Positions 26,039 through 33,693 of a stretch of 46,083 bases of DNA are shown here, in pieces. The position numbers were made by a program, and so were the translations under genes. This DNA comes from Bacteroidales bacterium. Lineage in GTDB: Bacteria; Bacteroidota; Bacteroidia; Bacteroidales; JAEINX01. A model generated the notes under the pieces. It ran no database searches and had not been told where the DNA came from. It saw nothing but the letters and a program-made list of their open reading frames with translations. Where the stretch lies: the NCBI GenBank assembly GCA_016342645.1, contig JAEINX010000018.1, positions 1 through 46,083 of the forward strand, in the 5' to 3' direction. Position 1 is the stretch's first letter. Each line of letters opens with the position of its first letter.

Positions 26039-26359
26039 ATGACAAAACAAAGCGAAAGTTCCAAGCGTGATTTTGTTTCGCAAATGCTTACATTACTTAT
26101 AGAGGAAAAAGAAGTACTGACTAATTCAGGTTTCGATCCCTCGGCAAGGACAGAAGTATTAAAAACAAAAAACCATGAAGCGGAAACATCGGAAATTGCA
26201 CAACAAAGCGCTGCGGCAGCAGCAATGGAAGCTACTCAATTATCAGTTGAAAAACTTTCGATAGCCTATAAAGATGCTTCCAATATTGCCGATCTTATTT
26301 CCGGTTTGCTTGGAAAAGAGAATGAACTCGTAAAGAAAATACGAAAATTCAGAAAGTAA
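26039..26359 (+). CDS. Conserved small helical hypothetical protein
   Basis: A 106-residue soluble protein with no signal peptide. It is predicted mostly helical, with an alanine-rich central heptad stretch (EIAQQSAAAAAMEATQLSVE) and a basic end (LVKKIRKFRK). The pattern 'L..SGFDPS.R...LK' and 'KDAS.IADLI.GLLGKENELVKK' recalls small uncharacterised Bacteroidota proteins; no function is known to me. It sits alone between the secreted-protein cluster and a repeat hot spot, and no promoter motif was found. Confidence 0.65.
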   Translation: MTKQSESSKRDFVSQMLTLLIEEKEVLTNSGFDPSARTEVLKTKNHEAETSEIAQQSAAAAAMEATQLSVEKLSIAYKDASNIADLISGLLGKENELVKKIRKFRK

Positions 26360-26366
26360 AGAAGCA

Positions 26367-26510
26367 ATGAATGAATGAATGAATGAGTGAATGCTTAAAT
26401 GATTGAATAAAAGCTCCATTCTATCATTATATCATTCACTCATTCTATCATTCTATCATTATATCATTCACTCATTCTATCATTATATCATTAACTCATT
26501 CTATCATTAC
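26367..26510. repeat. Short tandem repeats of AATG and CATTnnnT type
   Basis: About seven AATG/AGTG units (26367-26394) are followed by 8-bp units CATTCTAT, CATTATAT and CATTCACT arranged mostly in groups of three (24 bp) from 26417 to 26510. The two parts are partly complementary (AATGAGTGAATG versus CATTCACTCATT), so a stem can form. Confidence 0.8.
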
Positions 26511-26520
26511 ATATTGAGAA

Positions 26521-26751
26521 ATCATCAATATCCCCAAGGATATGAACAATATCCCCAAGGGGATGGGAGCAATCCCCAAGGGGATGAGGATAATCCCCAA
26601 GGGGATGGGAGCAATCCCCAAGGGGATGAAGGCAATCCCCAAGGGGATGAAGGTAATCCCCAAGGGGATGAGTGCAATCCCCAAGGGGATGAAGGCAATC
26701 CCCAAGGGGATGAAGGCAATCCCCAAGGGGATGAGTGCAATCCCCTAAGTA
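26521..26751 (+). repeat. 21-bp tandem array B (ATCCCCAAGGGGAT plus 7-nt linker)
   Basis: Ten to eleven units, with ATG at 26542, 26563, 26584, 26605, 26626, 26647, 26668, 26689, 26710 and 26731. Each holds the palindrome ATCCCC-AA-GGGGAT and a variable linker (GAAGGCA, GGGAGCA, GAGGATA, GAAGGTA, GAGTGCA). GGGGAT of one unit can pair with ATCCCC of the next around the 7-nt linker. Several frames are open on both strands because 21 is a multiple of three; the in-phase one reads M-x-x-IPKG. I do not call a gene. Confidence 0.9.
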
Positions 26752-26770
26752 TTTATAATAATGAATATAG

Positions 26771-26908
26771 AACAAGGAACATCGAACAAGGAAGATCGAA
26801 CAAGAAATATTGAACAAGGAACATCGAACAAGAAATATTGAACAAGGAACATCGAACAAGGAACATTGAACAAGAACACCGAACAAGGAACACCGAAAAA
26901 GAACAACG
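26771..26908. repeat. 14-bp tandem repeat (AACAAGGAACATCG)
   Basis: About ten units of AACAAGGAACATCG or AACAAGAAATATTG, two of them 13 bp long. It follows array B directly and ends about 85 bp before the nfeD -7 element. The 26909-26990 remainder holds nothing recognisable. Confidence 0.85.
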
Positions 26909-26993
26909 AATAATGAAGTTTTCTATATTCAGCTCATCAAAATAAATTTTAGCCAATTAAATACAAAATTCTTCCGCCTATTCTTTTTTTTCT

Positions 26994-27001
26994 TATTTTT
27001 G
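26994..27001 (+). promoter_or_regulatory. -7 element for nfeD-floA
   Basis: TATTTTTG fits TAnnTTTG, 65 nt before the ATG at 27067. The -33 region lacks a clear TTTG. Confidence 0.4.
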
Positions 27002-27066
27002 CGTATGATGTGAAATATTAAAAATGTTTAGAACAGCATCAATTATTAATAAATGAAACATGTAAA

Positions 27067-27531
27067 ATGACCTGGACAATAATTGCAGTATTAATAATAG
27101 TCGGACTGATTTTCTTAATCCTTGAAATATTAGTTGTCCCGGGGACCACTTTTGTCGGGATAATCGGATTTATATTGATTATTATCGGTATCTGGCAGTC
27201 GTTCTCGGTTTATGGAACTCTTGCCGGCAGTATAACTCTTGGAAGCAGTATTTTATTTACATTCGTAGCATTATTTTATTCTTTAAGGTCGAATACATGG
27301 AAAAAATTCATGTTAAAAACCGATATAAAAAGTAAGGTTAATGTAATTGACGATAAAAAAATAAAATTGGGTGATACGGGGAAAACCGTTTCACGATTAG
27401 CTCCTGCCGGAAAAGCATTTATAAATAATGCTTATTTCGAAGTTCATACTAATGGTGAATTCATTGATGAAGATCGCGAAATTATTGTTACAAAAATCAG
27501 TTTTAGCAAAATATATGTAAAATTAAAATAA
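27067..27531 (+). CDS. NfeD-family membrane protein
   Basis: A 154-residue short-form NfeD. Three transmembrane segments occupy about residues 1-75 ([35 protein letters not shown] and a third near 55-75), with the [11 protein letters not shown] loop typical of the family. The C-terminal OB-fold domain includes [20 protein letters not shown] and [20 protein letters not shown]. NfeD proteins pair with flotillin/SPFH proteins in membrane microdomains; here floA starts 8 nt downstream, confirming the pairing. Confidence 0.88.
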   Translation: MTWTIIAVLIIVGLIFLILEILVVPGTTFVGIIGFILIIIGIWQSFSVYGTLAGSITLGSSILFTFVALFYSLRSNTWKKFMLKTDIKSKVNVIDDKKIKLGDTGKTVSRLAPAGKAFINNAYFEVHTNGEFIDEDREIIVTKISFSKIYVKLK

Positions 27532-27539
27532 TTAAAGTT

Positions 27540-28541
27540 ATGGAAGCAAATGTGTTGATTATTATTGCAATTGGGGTAGGTTCCCTCTTTGGATTATGGC
27601 TTATTTTTTACTTTATACCTGTTGGTTTATGGTTTACGGCACTTGTTTCGGGTGTACGCATTTCACTACTACAACTAATTTTGATGCGTTGGCGAAAAGT
27701 CCCGCCATCGGTTATTGTTAACAATATGATTGCTGCAACAAAAGCAGGTTTGAAGGTTAACCGAAATGAAATGGAGGCTCATTTTTTGGCCGGTGGACAT
27801 GTGAAAAATGTTATAAATGCACTAATTTCTGCCGACAAAGCAAATATGGCTCTTGATTTCAAAACTGCCACAGCAATTGATTTGGCAGGCCGTGATGTAT
27901 TCGAAGCAGTTCAAATGTCGGTAAACCCAAAGGTTATTGATACTCCTGCTGTTACTGCCGTTGCTAAAGATGGGATTCAGTTGATTTCAAAAGCAAGAGT
28001 TACCGTACGTGCAAATATTAAACAACTGGTTGGTGGTGCAGGTGAAGAAACCGTATTGGCCAGAGTTGGCGAAGGTGTTGTGTCATCAATCGGTTCTGCC
28101 GATTCTCATAAATCAGTCTTGGAAAATCCCGATTCAATTTCAAAAGTTGTATTGAAAAAAGGACTTGATGCAGGAACTGCGTTTGAAATACTATCAATTG
28201 ATATTGCCGATATTGATATTGGGAAAAATATTGGTGCAGTCTTACAAATGGATCAAGCCAATGCCGATAAAAATATAGCACAGGCAAAAGCCGAAGAAAG
28301 ACGTGCAATGGCAATTGCTGTCGAACAGGAAATGGTAGCCAAAGCACAGGAAGCACGCGCAAATGTAATTCAGGCGGAAGCTGAAGTGCCAAAAGCAATT
28401 GCCGAAGCCTTTAGATCTGGTAATCTTGGAATTATGGATTATTATAAATTCCAAAATATTCAAGCTGATACAAAAATGAGAGATTCAATATCTGAAGTTC
28501 CTGCTGCAAAGTCAAAAGATAATAAAGCATCGAAAAAATAA
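27540..28541 (+). CDS. floA: Flotillin-like protein FloA
   Basis: 333 residues, normal for FloA/YqfA. An N-terminal membrane hairpin (about 5-50) is followed by the SPFH domain with [39 protein letters not shown] and [20 protein letters not shown]. The helical tail contains [20 protein letters not shown] and [23 protein letters not shown]. FloA scaffolds bacterial lipid microdomains. It is the second gene of the nfeD operon and is followed by a strong hairpin-T-run. Confidence 0.93.
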   Translation: MEANVLIIIAIGVGSLFGLWLIFYFIPVGLWFTALVSGVRISLLQLILMRWRKVPPSVIVNNMIAATKAGLKVNRNEMEAHFLAGGHVKNVINALISADKANMALDFKTATAIDLAGRDVFEAVQMSVNPKVIDTPAVTAVAKDGIQLISKARVTVRANIKQLVGGAGEETVLARVGEGVVSSIGSADSHKSVLENPDSISKVVLKKGLDAGTAFEILSIDIADIDIGKNIGAVLQMDQANADKNIAQAKAEERRAMAIAVEQEMVAKAQEARANVIQAEAEVPKAIAEAFRSGNLGIMDYYKFQNIQADTKMRDSISEVPAAKSKDNKASKK

Positions 28542-28565
28542 ATTGAGTTAGAGAAATTATTATTC

Positions 28566-28607
28566 AAGGCATTTGCAATAAAAGCTTTATTGTAAATGCC
28601 TTTTTTA
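28566..28607 (+). terminator. Strong rho-independent terminator after floA
   Basis: GGCATTTGCAATAAA pairs with TTTATTGTAAATGCC (15 bp, one G-U) across an AGC loop and runs into TTTTTT (28601-28606). It ends only 11 nt before the relA start codon. Confidence 0.85.
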
Positions 28608-28617
28608 TATTTTAAAA

Positions 28618-30819
28618 ATGCCTGAAAATCAAAATACCGATTTGTTAAAAACAAATTATCAGGAACTTTTAGATGCCTGTAAACCATTCCTCAATAACGA
28701 CAATGAACTCAAAATTCAGAAAGCCTATGAATATGCCATAAAAGATTTCTCTAAGAACAAGAAAAAGTTTTTAAACGAAAGCATCCCCCATCCCTGTGAA
28801 GTTGCAATTATTGTGGCAAAAGAAATTGGGTTAGGAGAAACTTCTGTAATTTCTGCCCTGCTTCACAGATCAATTCAGGATAACAAAGAAATTATTTCAT
28901 TTTTTGACAAAGAATTCGGAAAATCGGTTGTTTCAATACTTATTGGAATAAATAAAACTTCAAATATTTGGACTGATAAAATATCGTTTAATGCAGATAA
29001 CTTTCGCAAATTATTTCTTTCTCTCGCTGATGATATAAGAGTGATTCTAATAAAACTCGCACATTGTCTGTATGATATGCGAAAATTTGAGTTTCTTTCA
29101 AATGAATTTAAAAAACAAATTCTTTCAGAAGTTGAATTCTTTTATATTCCAATATCTCACCAACTTGGGTTTTATTATATAAAAACCGAATTGGAAGACC
29201 TACTAATGAAATATACCAAACCCGAATTATTTACTTCAATTCAAAACAAAATTGTTGAATCGCAATCGGAGCGAGAGAGATTTATCACTGAATTTACTCT
29301 ACCGATACAGCATGAATTATTAATGCATTCTTATGATTGTGAAATAAAAGGACGCTCAAAATCTATCTCTTCTATTGGGCATAAAATGAAAATTAAACAG
29401 CTTGATTTTGACGAAGTTTTCGATCTCTTTGCCATTAGAATAATTGTTGAAAGCAAAAATAATAATGAAAAAACAGATTGCTGGAGAATATATTCAATAG
29501 TTACAAATATTTATAAACCTAATCCGAAGCGATTACGTGATTGGATCAGCCAACCAAAACCCAATGGATATGAATCTTTGCAAATAACTGTTGAAGGCCC
29601 TCGCGGTAAGTGGGTTGAAGTTCAAATTCGCACAAAAAGAATGGACGAAGAAGCCGAGAAAGGAATTGCTGCTCACTGGAAATATAAAAATGTTCAAAAT
29701 AAACAAAATTTCGAAGAAAGGCTTGCTTCATTCAGAGAAATTTTAGAAAATCCTTACGAAAAAGCAAAAACCGAAAACTTATTGGAATCAAAAACGCTTC
29801 ATGATTCAGATAAAATTTTTGTTTATACACCTCGCGGTGATTTAAAAAAACTTCCGGTGGGTTCTACGGTTTTGGATTTTGCTTATGAAATTCATACCAT
29901 TATCGGCTCAAAATGTAAAGGGGGAAAAGTAAACGGAAAAATAACTCCGATTAAAAAAGTTCTTCAAAATGGGGATAGAGTTGAAGTTATTACATCAAAC
30001 AATCAATTCCCTAAACTTGACTGGTTAAATATTGTTGTTACGAATAAAGCGACTTTGAGAATAAAGCGATCATTAAATGAAGAAAGATTCAAAGAAGCCA
30101 AAACAGGTAATGAAATACTCAGACGAAAACTAAGAAACTGGAAACTGAAGTTCAACGACGAAACTATCGACAAATTAGTGAAGCATTACAAATTATCATC
30201 ATCTGTTGATTTGTATTACAAAATCGCAATGGAAGAAATTGATATTCTCGAAGTTAAAAAAATACTTATCGGTACTTTTGAAACACTTATCAAATTTGAT
30301 AAAACTGATGAGATTTCTATTGATAAAGAAATACAATCAAAATCTGAAGCTTATGATGACATATTATTGATTGATGAAAATTTGAAAAATGTCAACTATA
30401 CTTTTGCAAAATGTTGTAATCCGATTCTCGGTGATAAGGTTTTTGGATTTGTAACGATCGGAAAAGGAATAACTATTCATAGGAAGAATTGTCCAAATGC
30501 ACAGCATTTATCTGATAATTACAAATATAGAATAAGAAAAGTAAAATGGAGGGAATCAGAAGGGATGAAGCTTTTTCAGGCTTTGATCAAAATAGTTGGA
30601 ATAGATAAGCAGGGAATAATGAATAATGTATTAAAAATACTTTCCGATGACATGAAACTAAATCTTACAACCTTATCTGTTAATTCAAGAACTAATGGAA
30701 TATTCGAAGGAATAGTAGGAATAAATGTTACAGATTCGAAAATGCTTGCAACTATTGTTAGCAAAATCCAAAAAATTGAGGGTGTTTCAAAAGTCTCAAG
30801 AATAAACAAATTGGAGTAA
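28618..30819 (+). CDS. relA: RelA/SpoT-family (p)ppGpp synthetase with degenerate hydrolase domain
   Basis: 733 residues in RSH order. The N-terminal HD domain is degenerate: LLHRSIQD has R84 where HD needs Asp, and KLAHCLYDMR has H149 where KLADRLHNMR needs Asp. Hydrolysis is therefore unlikely. The synthetase domain keeps KGRSKSISS, DEVFDLFAIR (D269), PKPNGYESL and WVEVQIRTKRM (E334), though the usual His of NGYxSLH is Q322. Then come a TGS domain (KIFVYTPRGDLKKLPVGSTV), a helical/zinc-finger-like part with FAKCCNP, and a C-terminal ACT domain. It should make ppGpp under ribosome control, like the synthetase-only paralogue of other Bacteroidota. No separate promoter is evident. Confidence 0.88.
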   Translation: MPENQNTDLLKTNYQELLDACKPFLNNDNELKIQKAYEYAIKDFSKNKKKFLNESIPHPCEVAIIVAKEIGLGETSVISALLHRSIQDNKEIISFFDKEFGKSVVSILIGINKTSNIWTDKISFNADNFRKLFLSLADDIRVILIKLAHCLYDMRKFEFLSNEFKKQILSEVEFFYIPISHQLGFYYIKTELEDLLMKYTKPELFTSIQNKIVESQSERERFITEFTLPIQHELLMHSYDCEIKGRSKSISSIGHKMKIKQLDFDEVFDLFAIRIIVESKNNNEKTDCWRIYSIVTNIYKPNPKRLRDWISQPKPNGYESLQITVEGPRGKWVEVQIRTKRMDEEAEKGIAAHWKYKNVQNKQNFEERLASFREILENPYEKAKTENLLESKTLHDSDKIFVYTPRGDLKKLPVGSTVLDFAYEIHTIIGSKCKGGKVNGKITPIKKVLQNGDRVEVITSNNQFPKLDWLNIVVTNKATLRIKRSLNEERFKEAKTGNEILRRKLRNWKLKFNDETIDKLVKHYKLSSSVDLYYKIAMEEIDILEVKKILIGTFETLIKFDKTDEISIDKEIQSKSEAYDDILLIDENLKNVNYTFAKCCNPILGDKVFGFVTIGKGITIHRKNCPNAQHLSDNYKYRIRKVKWRESEGMKLFQALIKIVGIDKQGIMNNVLKILSDDMKLNLTTLSVNSRTNGIFEGIVGINVTDSKMLATIVSKIQKIEGVSKVSRINKLE

Positions 30820-30980
30820 TCAAGTAATAAGTGCGATTTTCAAAATATAAACATAGAAATAGTGTTTGGCAATATACAGTATCACATTTATTGATTTTCA
30901 CCCATTAATTTCAATCTCTGTCAATTAGAACCAAAATAATTTCTTTTGTTTTTTCAATTTCAATAAAATAAAAAAAACAT

Positions 30981-31011
30981 TTTGTATTAATCAAAATCTT
31001 TTATAACTTTG
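30981..31011 (+). promoter_or_regulatory. Consensus promoter for the hybrid kinase gene
   Basis: TTTG (30981-30984), exactly 19 bp, then TAACTTTG (31004-31011): a full match to the Bacteroidota primary-sigma consensus. The leader is about 95 nt. The rest of 30820-31112 holds nothing else visible. Confidence 0.75.
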
Positions 31012-31112
31012 GCATTTGATAATAGTATTGTATTTTGTGTTTTTTTTTATTTTAAAATAGGTTTAAAATTTTAAAAAAGTAAAATCTAAAAAAGCATATT
31101 TAACAAAATGTC

Positions 31113-33161
31113 ATGAAGAAAGTTTTAGTAATTGATGATTGTGAAAATGATTTATTAACATTTAATAATCTATTAGAAACAATCATTCCAAATTGTAAAG
31201 TTTTCCTTGCAGAATCAGGAAAAAAAGGACTTGATATTGCTAAATCTAAGTCTCCCGATGTTATTATTCTTGATATTGTTATGCCGGTGATGGATGGTTT
31301 TGAGGTTTGTAAAATTTTAAAAGCTGATGAGAAAACGAGAAATATACCAATAATAATACTCTCTGCAAATTATTTTGATACTAACATTAAGGTAAAAAGT
31401 TTAAAACTCGGTGCAGATGTTTTTCTTTCAAAACCCATTAACAATTCTGAATTTTCAGCACAGGTAAATTCAATGTTAAGAATTAAAGCTGCCGAAGACC
31501 AACTTCGTAATGAAAAATCAGTTCTTGAAAAATTAGTAGCTGAAAGAATAAAGCAATATCATGAGTCGGAAGCAAAATTTCAATCCTTTATGGATACGGC
31601 AAAAGATTTAATGTTTATTTCAGATAAAGATTCAAACATAAATTATGTAAACAAAGCCGGTATTGAAGTTTTGGGCTATTCAGAGGAGGAGTTTAAGAAA
31701 ATGTCGTTAACTCAAATTTTTACAAAAGATGCTCTTGAAAATAATTTCCAACAAAACAGGGACAAATTGATCAAGGAAGGAGAAATTGTAATTGATACTA
31801 CATTAAAAACCCACAAAAATAAAGAAATACACGGAACACTCAACACGGTCGCAATTTTTGATGATGACGGCAAATTTACCGGATGCAGAACTGTTTTTCA
31901 TAATCTTAACGAAAGAATTTATTCTGAAAAAATTCATAAAGTTTTATATGATATTTCCAATGCTGTAAATACAAGTGAAAATCTTAATATTTTGATTAGT
32001 TATATCAAAGAACAACTCGATACGGTTATTGATACTACTAATTTTTATGTAGCTTTGTATGATTCGGAAAAAGATGAGTTTAATGTTCCTTTTTTTGTTG
32101 ATGAGAGAATTAATGTAAAAACATTTCCTGCCAGCAAATCTATGACAGCCTACGTTTTTAAAACAAAGAAACCCATTCTTGCAAAAGAATCTGATTTTCA
32201 AAGATTAGAAAAAGAAGGCAAATTAGAAATGTTCGGTGTTCGTTCAAAAGTCTGGCTTGGGGTACCGTTAATTGGAAAAGAAAATGTGATTGGTGTACTT
32301 GCTACCCAAAGTTATAACAACCAAAATGCTTATAATATAAACGATATGAAAGTTTTGGAAATTGCATCACACCAAATCAGCATATCAATAGAACGAAAGC
32401 AAGTTGAAGACAACTTGAAACTTGCACTTGAAAAAGCCGAGGAGTCCGATCGATTAAAATCTGTTTTTCTTTCAACAATGTCGCATGAGTTGCGTACTCC
32501 TTTAAATGCTATCATCGGATTTTCAGAATTAATTGATGAAAATACTCCCTTGGATAGTATAATTGACTTCACAAAAACAATAAATGATGGCGGCAATCAT
32601 TTACTCGAAATTGTTGAAGATATTTTTGATGTTACATTAATCCTAAGTGGGGAGATTAAAATTAATAAAAAAGAGTTCGATTTAGATTTTTTTATGGAAG
32701 AAATTTTTAAATCGGCTAAGAATGAAAAAGAAAAAATTGATAATAAGAATATTGACTTGCGTTTTAAAAAACCCCAAAATGAAACAAAATTGAAGTTATT
32801 TACGGATTTCAATAAATTAAAACAAATTTTTATTAACCTGATCATAAACGCTTTAAAATTTACTCATCAAGGTTTTGTGGAATGTGGATATTTTATAGAA
32901 ACAATTGATGGTAATCTTATGTTGAAATTCTACGTAAAAGATACCGGAATAGGAATTGCAAAAGAAAAACAAAATTTGATCTTTGAGGTTTTCAGGCAAG
33001 CTGACGATTCACATACCCGAAAATACGAGGGAACAGGGGTTGGCCTAACAATTTCAAAAAAACTGACTGAAATATTTGGCGGAAATATTTCAGTTGATTC
33101 AGAGGAAGGCATTGGCTCTACTTTCACTTTTTCAATTCCTTATGAAAAACTTAAAGAATAA
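31113..33161 (+). CDS. Receiver-PAS-GAF sensor histidine kinase
   Basis: A 682-residue soluble kinase with the receiver at the N-terminus. REC is residues 1-120 (acidic D8/D9, phospho-acceptor D54 in IILDIVMP, K in LSKPIN). A coiled-coil linker follows, then PAS (~150-270, FMDTAKDLMFISDKDSNINY) and GAF (~285-430, with GVRSKVWLGVPLIGK). HisKA has H458 in STMSHELRTPLNAIIGFSEL, and the HATPase has N box NLIINALKFT, G1 DTGIGI and G2 GTGVGL. No transmembrane helix is present, so it senses a cytoplasmic signal or acts within a phosphorelay. A stand-alone receiver gene follows after 23 nt and is the likely partner. Confidence 0.9.
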   Translation: MKKVLVIDDCENDLLTFNNLLETIIPNCKVFLAESGKKGLDIAKSKSPDVIILDIVMPVMDGFEVCKILKADEKTRNIPIIILSANYFDTNIKVKSLKLGADVFLSKPINNSEFSAQVNSMLRIKAAEDQLRNEKSVLEKLVAERIKQYHESEAKFQSFMDTAKDLMFISDKDSNINYVNKAGIEVLGYSEEEFKKMSLTQIFTKDALENNFQQNRDKLIKEGEIVIDTTLKTHKNKEIHGTLNTVAIFDDDGKFTGCRTVFHNLNERIYSEKIHKVLYDISNAVNTSENLNILISYIKEQLDTVIDTTNFYVALYDSEKDEFNVPFFVDERINVKTFPASKSMTAYVFKTKKPILAKESDFQRLEKEGKLEMFGVRSKVWLGVPLIGKENVIGVLATQSYNNQNAYNINDMKVLEIASHQISISIERKQVEDNLKLALEKAEESDRLKSVFLSTMSHELRTPLNAIIGFSELIDENTPLDSIIDFTKTINDGGNHLLEIVEDIFDVTLILSGEIKINKKEFDLDFFMEEIFKSAKNEKEKIDNKNIDLRFKKPQNETKLKLFTDFNKLKQIFINLIINALKFTHQGFVECGYFIETIDGNLMLKFYVKDTGIGIAKEKQNLIFEVFRQADDSHTRKYEGTGVGLTISKKLTEIFGGNISVDSEEGIGSTFTFSIPYEKLKE

Positions 33162-33184
33162 TTAAGCAATATAAAAATCACAAA

Positions 33185-33571
33185 ATGCAAAATAAAATCA
33201 CATTTCCAGGAAAAACAGTACTTGTTGCTGAAGATTATGAATCAAACTTTCATCTATTGGAAACAATTTTAAAAACCATGGATATTAATGTTTTATGGGT
33301 AAAGAATGGAACTGATGCTATTGAATCTTGTTTATCCAATCCTGACATTGACCTCGTATTGATGGATATAAAAATGCCGGATATTAGTGGATATGTTGCA
33401 ACAGAGGAAATTAAAAAAAAGCGGCCTGATCTTCCGATAATTGCTCAAACTGCTTACGCATTATATGGCGATGATTTAAAAGCTGAAAAAGCCGGATGTG
33501 ATGCTTATATTCCTAAACCCATTAGAAGACAAAAGCTTATTGAATTGCTAACTAAATTTTTAGATAAATAA
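33185..33571 (+). CDS. Single-domain response regulator (CheY-like)
   Basis: 128 residues, receiver domain only. The acidic pocket lies in LVAEDYESN, the phospho-acceptor is D61 in LVLMDIKMPDISGY, the switch Thr is in AQTAYA and the Lys in YIPKPIRR. There is no DNA-binding or enzymatic output, so it is probably a phosphate shuttle or a protein-interaction switch for the kinase encoded 23 nt upstream. Confidence 0.9.
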   Translation: MQNKITFPGKTVLVAEDYESNFHLLETILKTMDINVLWVKNGTDAIESCLSNPDIDLVLMDIKMPDISGYVATEEIKKKRPDLPIIAQTAYALYGDDLKAEKAGCDAYIPKPIRRQKLIELLTKFLDK

Positions 33572-33693
33572 CATAATACTAATGAAGCAGGAATAAATAA
33601 ACAAGATTCATTAGGAGATGAATAAATTAAATTTCTGGGATAATGGAATTGTGTAAAAGAATCAATAGAGAAAGATAATAAAAATAATGTAAA

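Noticed and set aside
26521..26751. CRISPR array
   Set aside because: The period is 21 bp with 14-bp repeats and 7-nt linkers, far below CRISPR dimensions, and there is no cas gene in the window.
26403..26956. Several overlapping frames on both strands across the 26.4-26.9 kb repeats (NPQGDE, SSPWGLP and HPLGDC types)
   Set aside because: All are open because the repeat period is a multiple of three; starts are arbitrary (TTG or mid-repeat) and no frame has a promoter or ribosome site.
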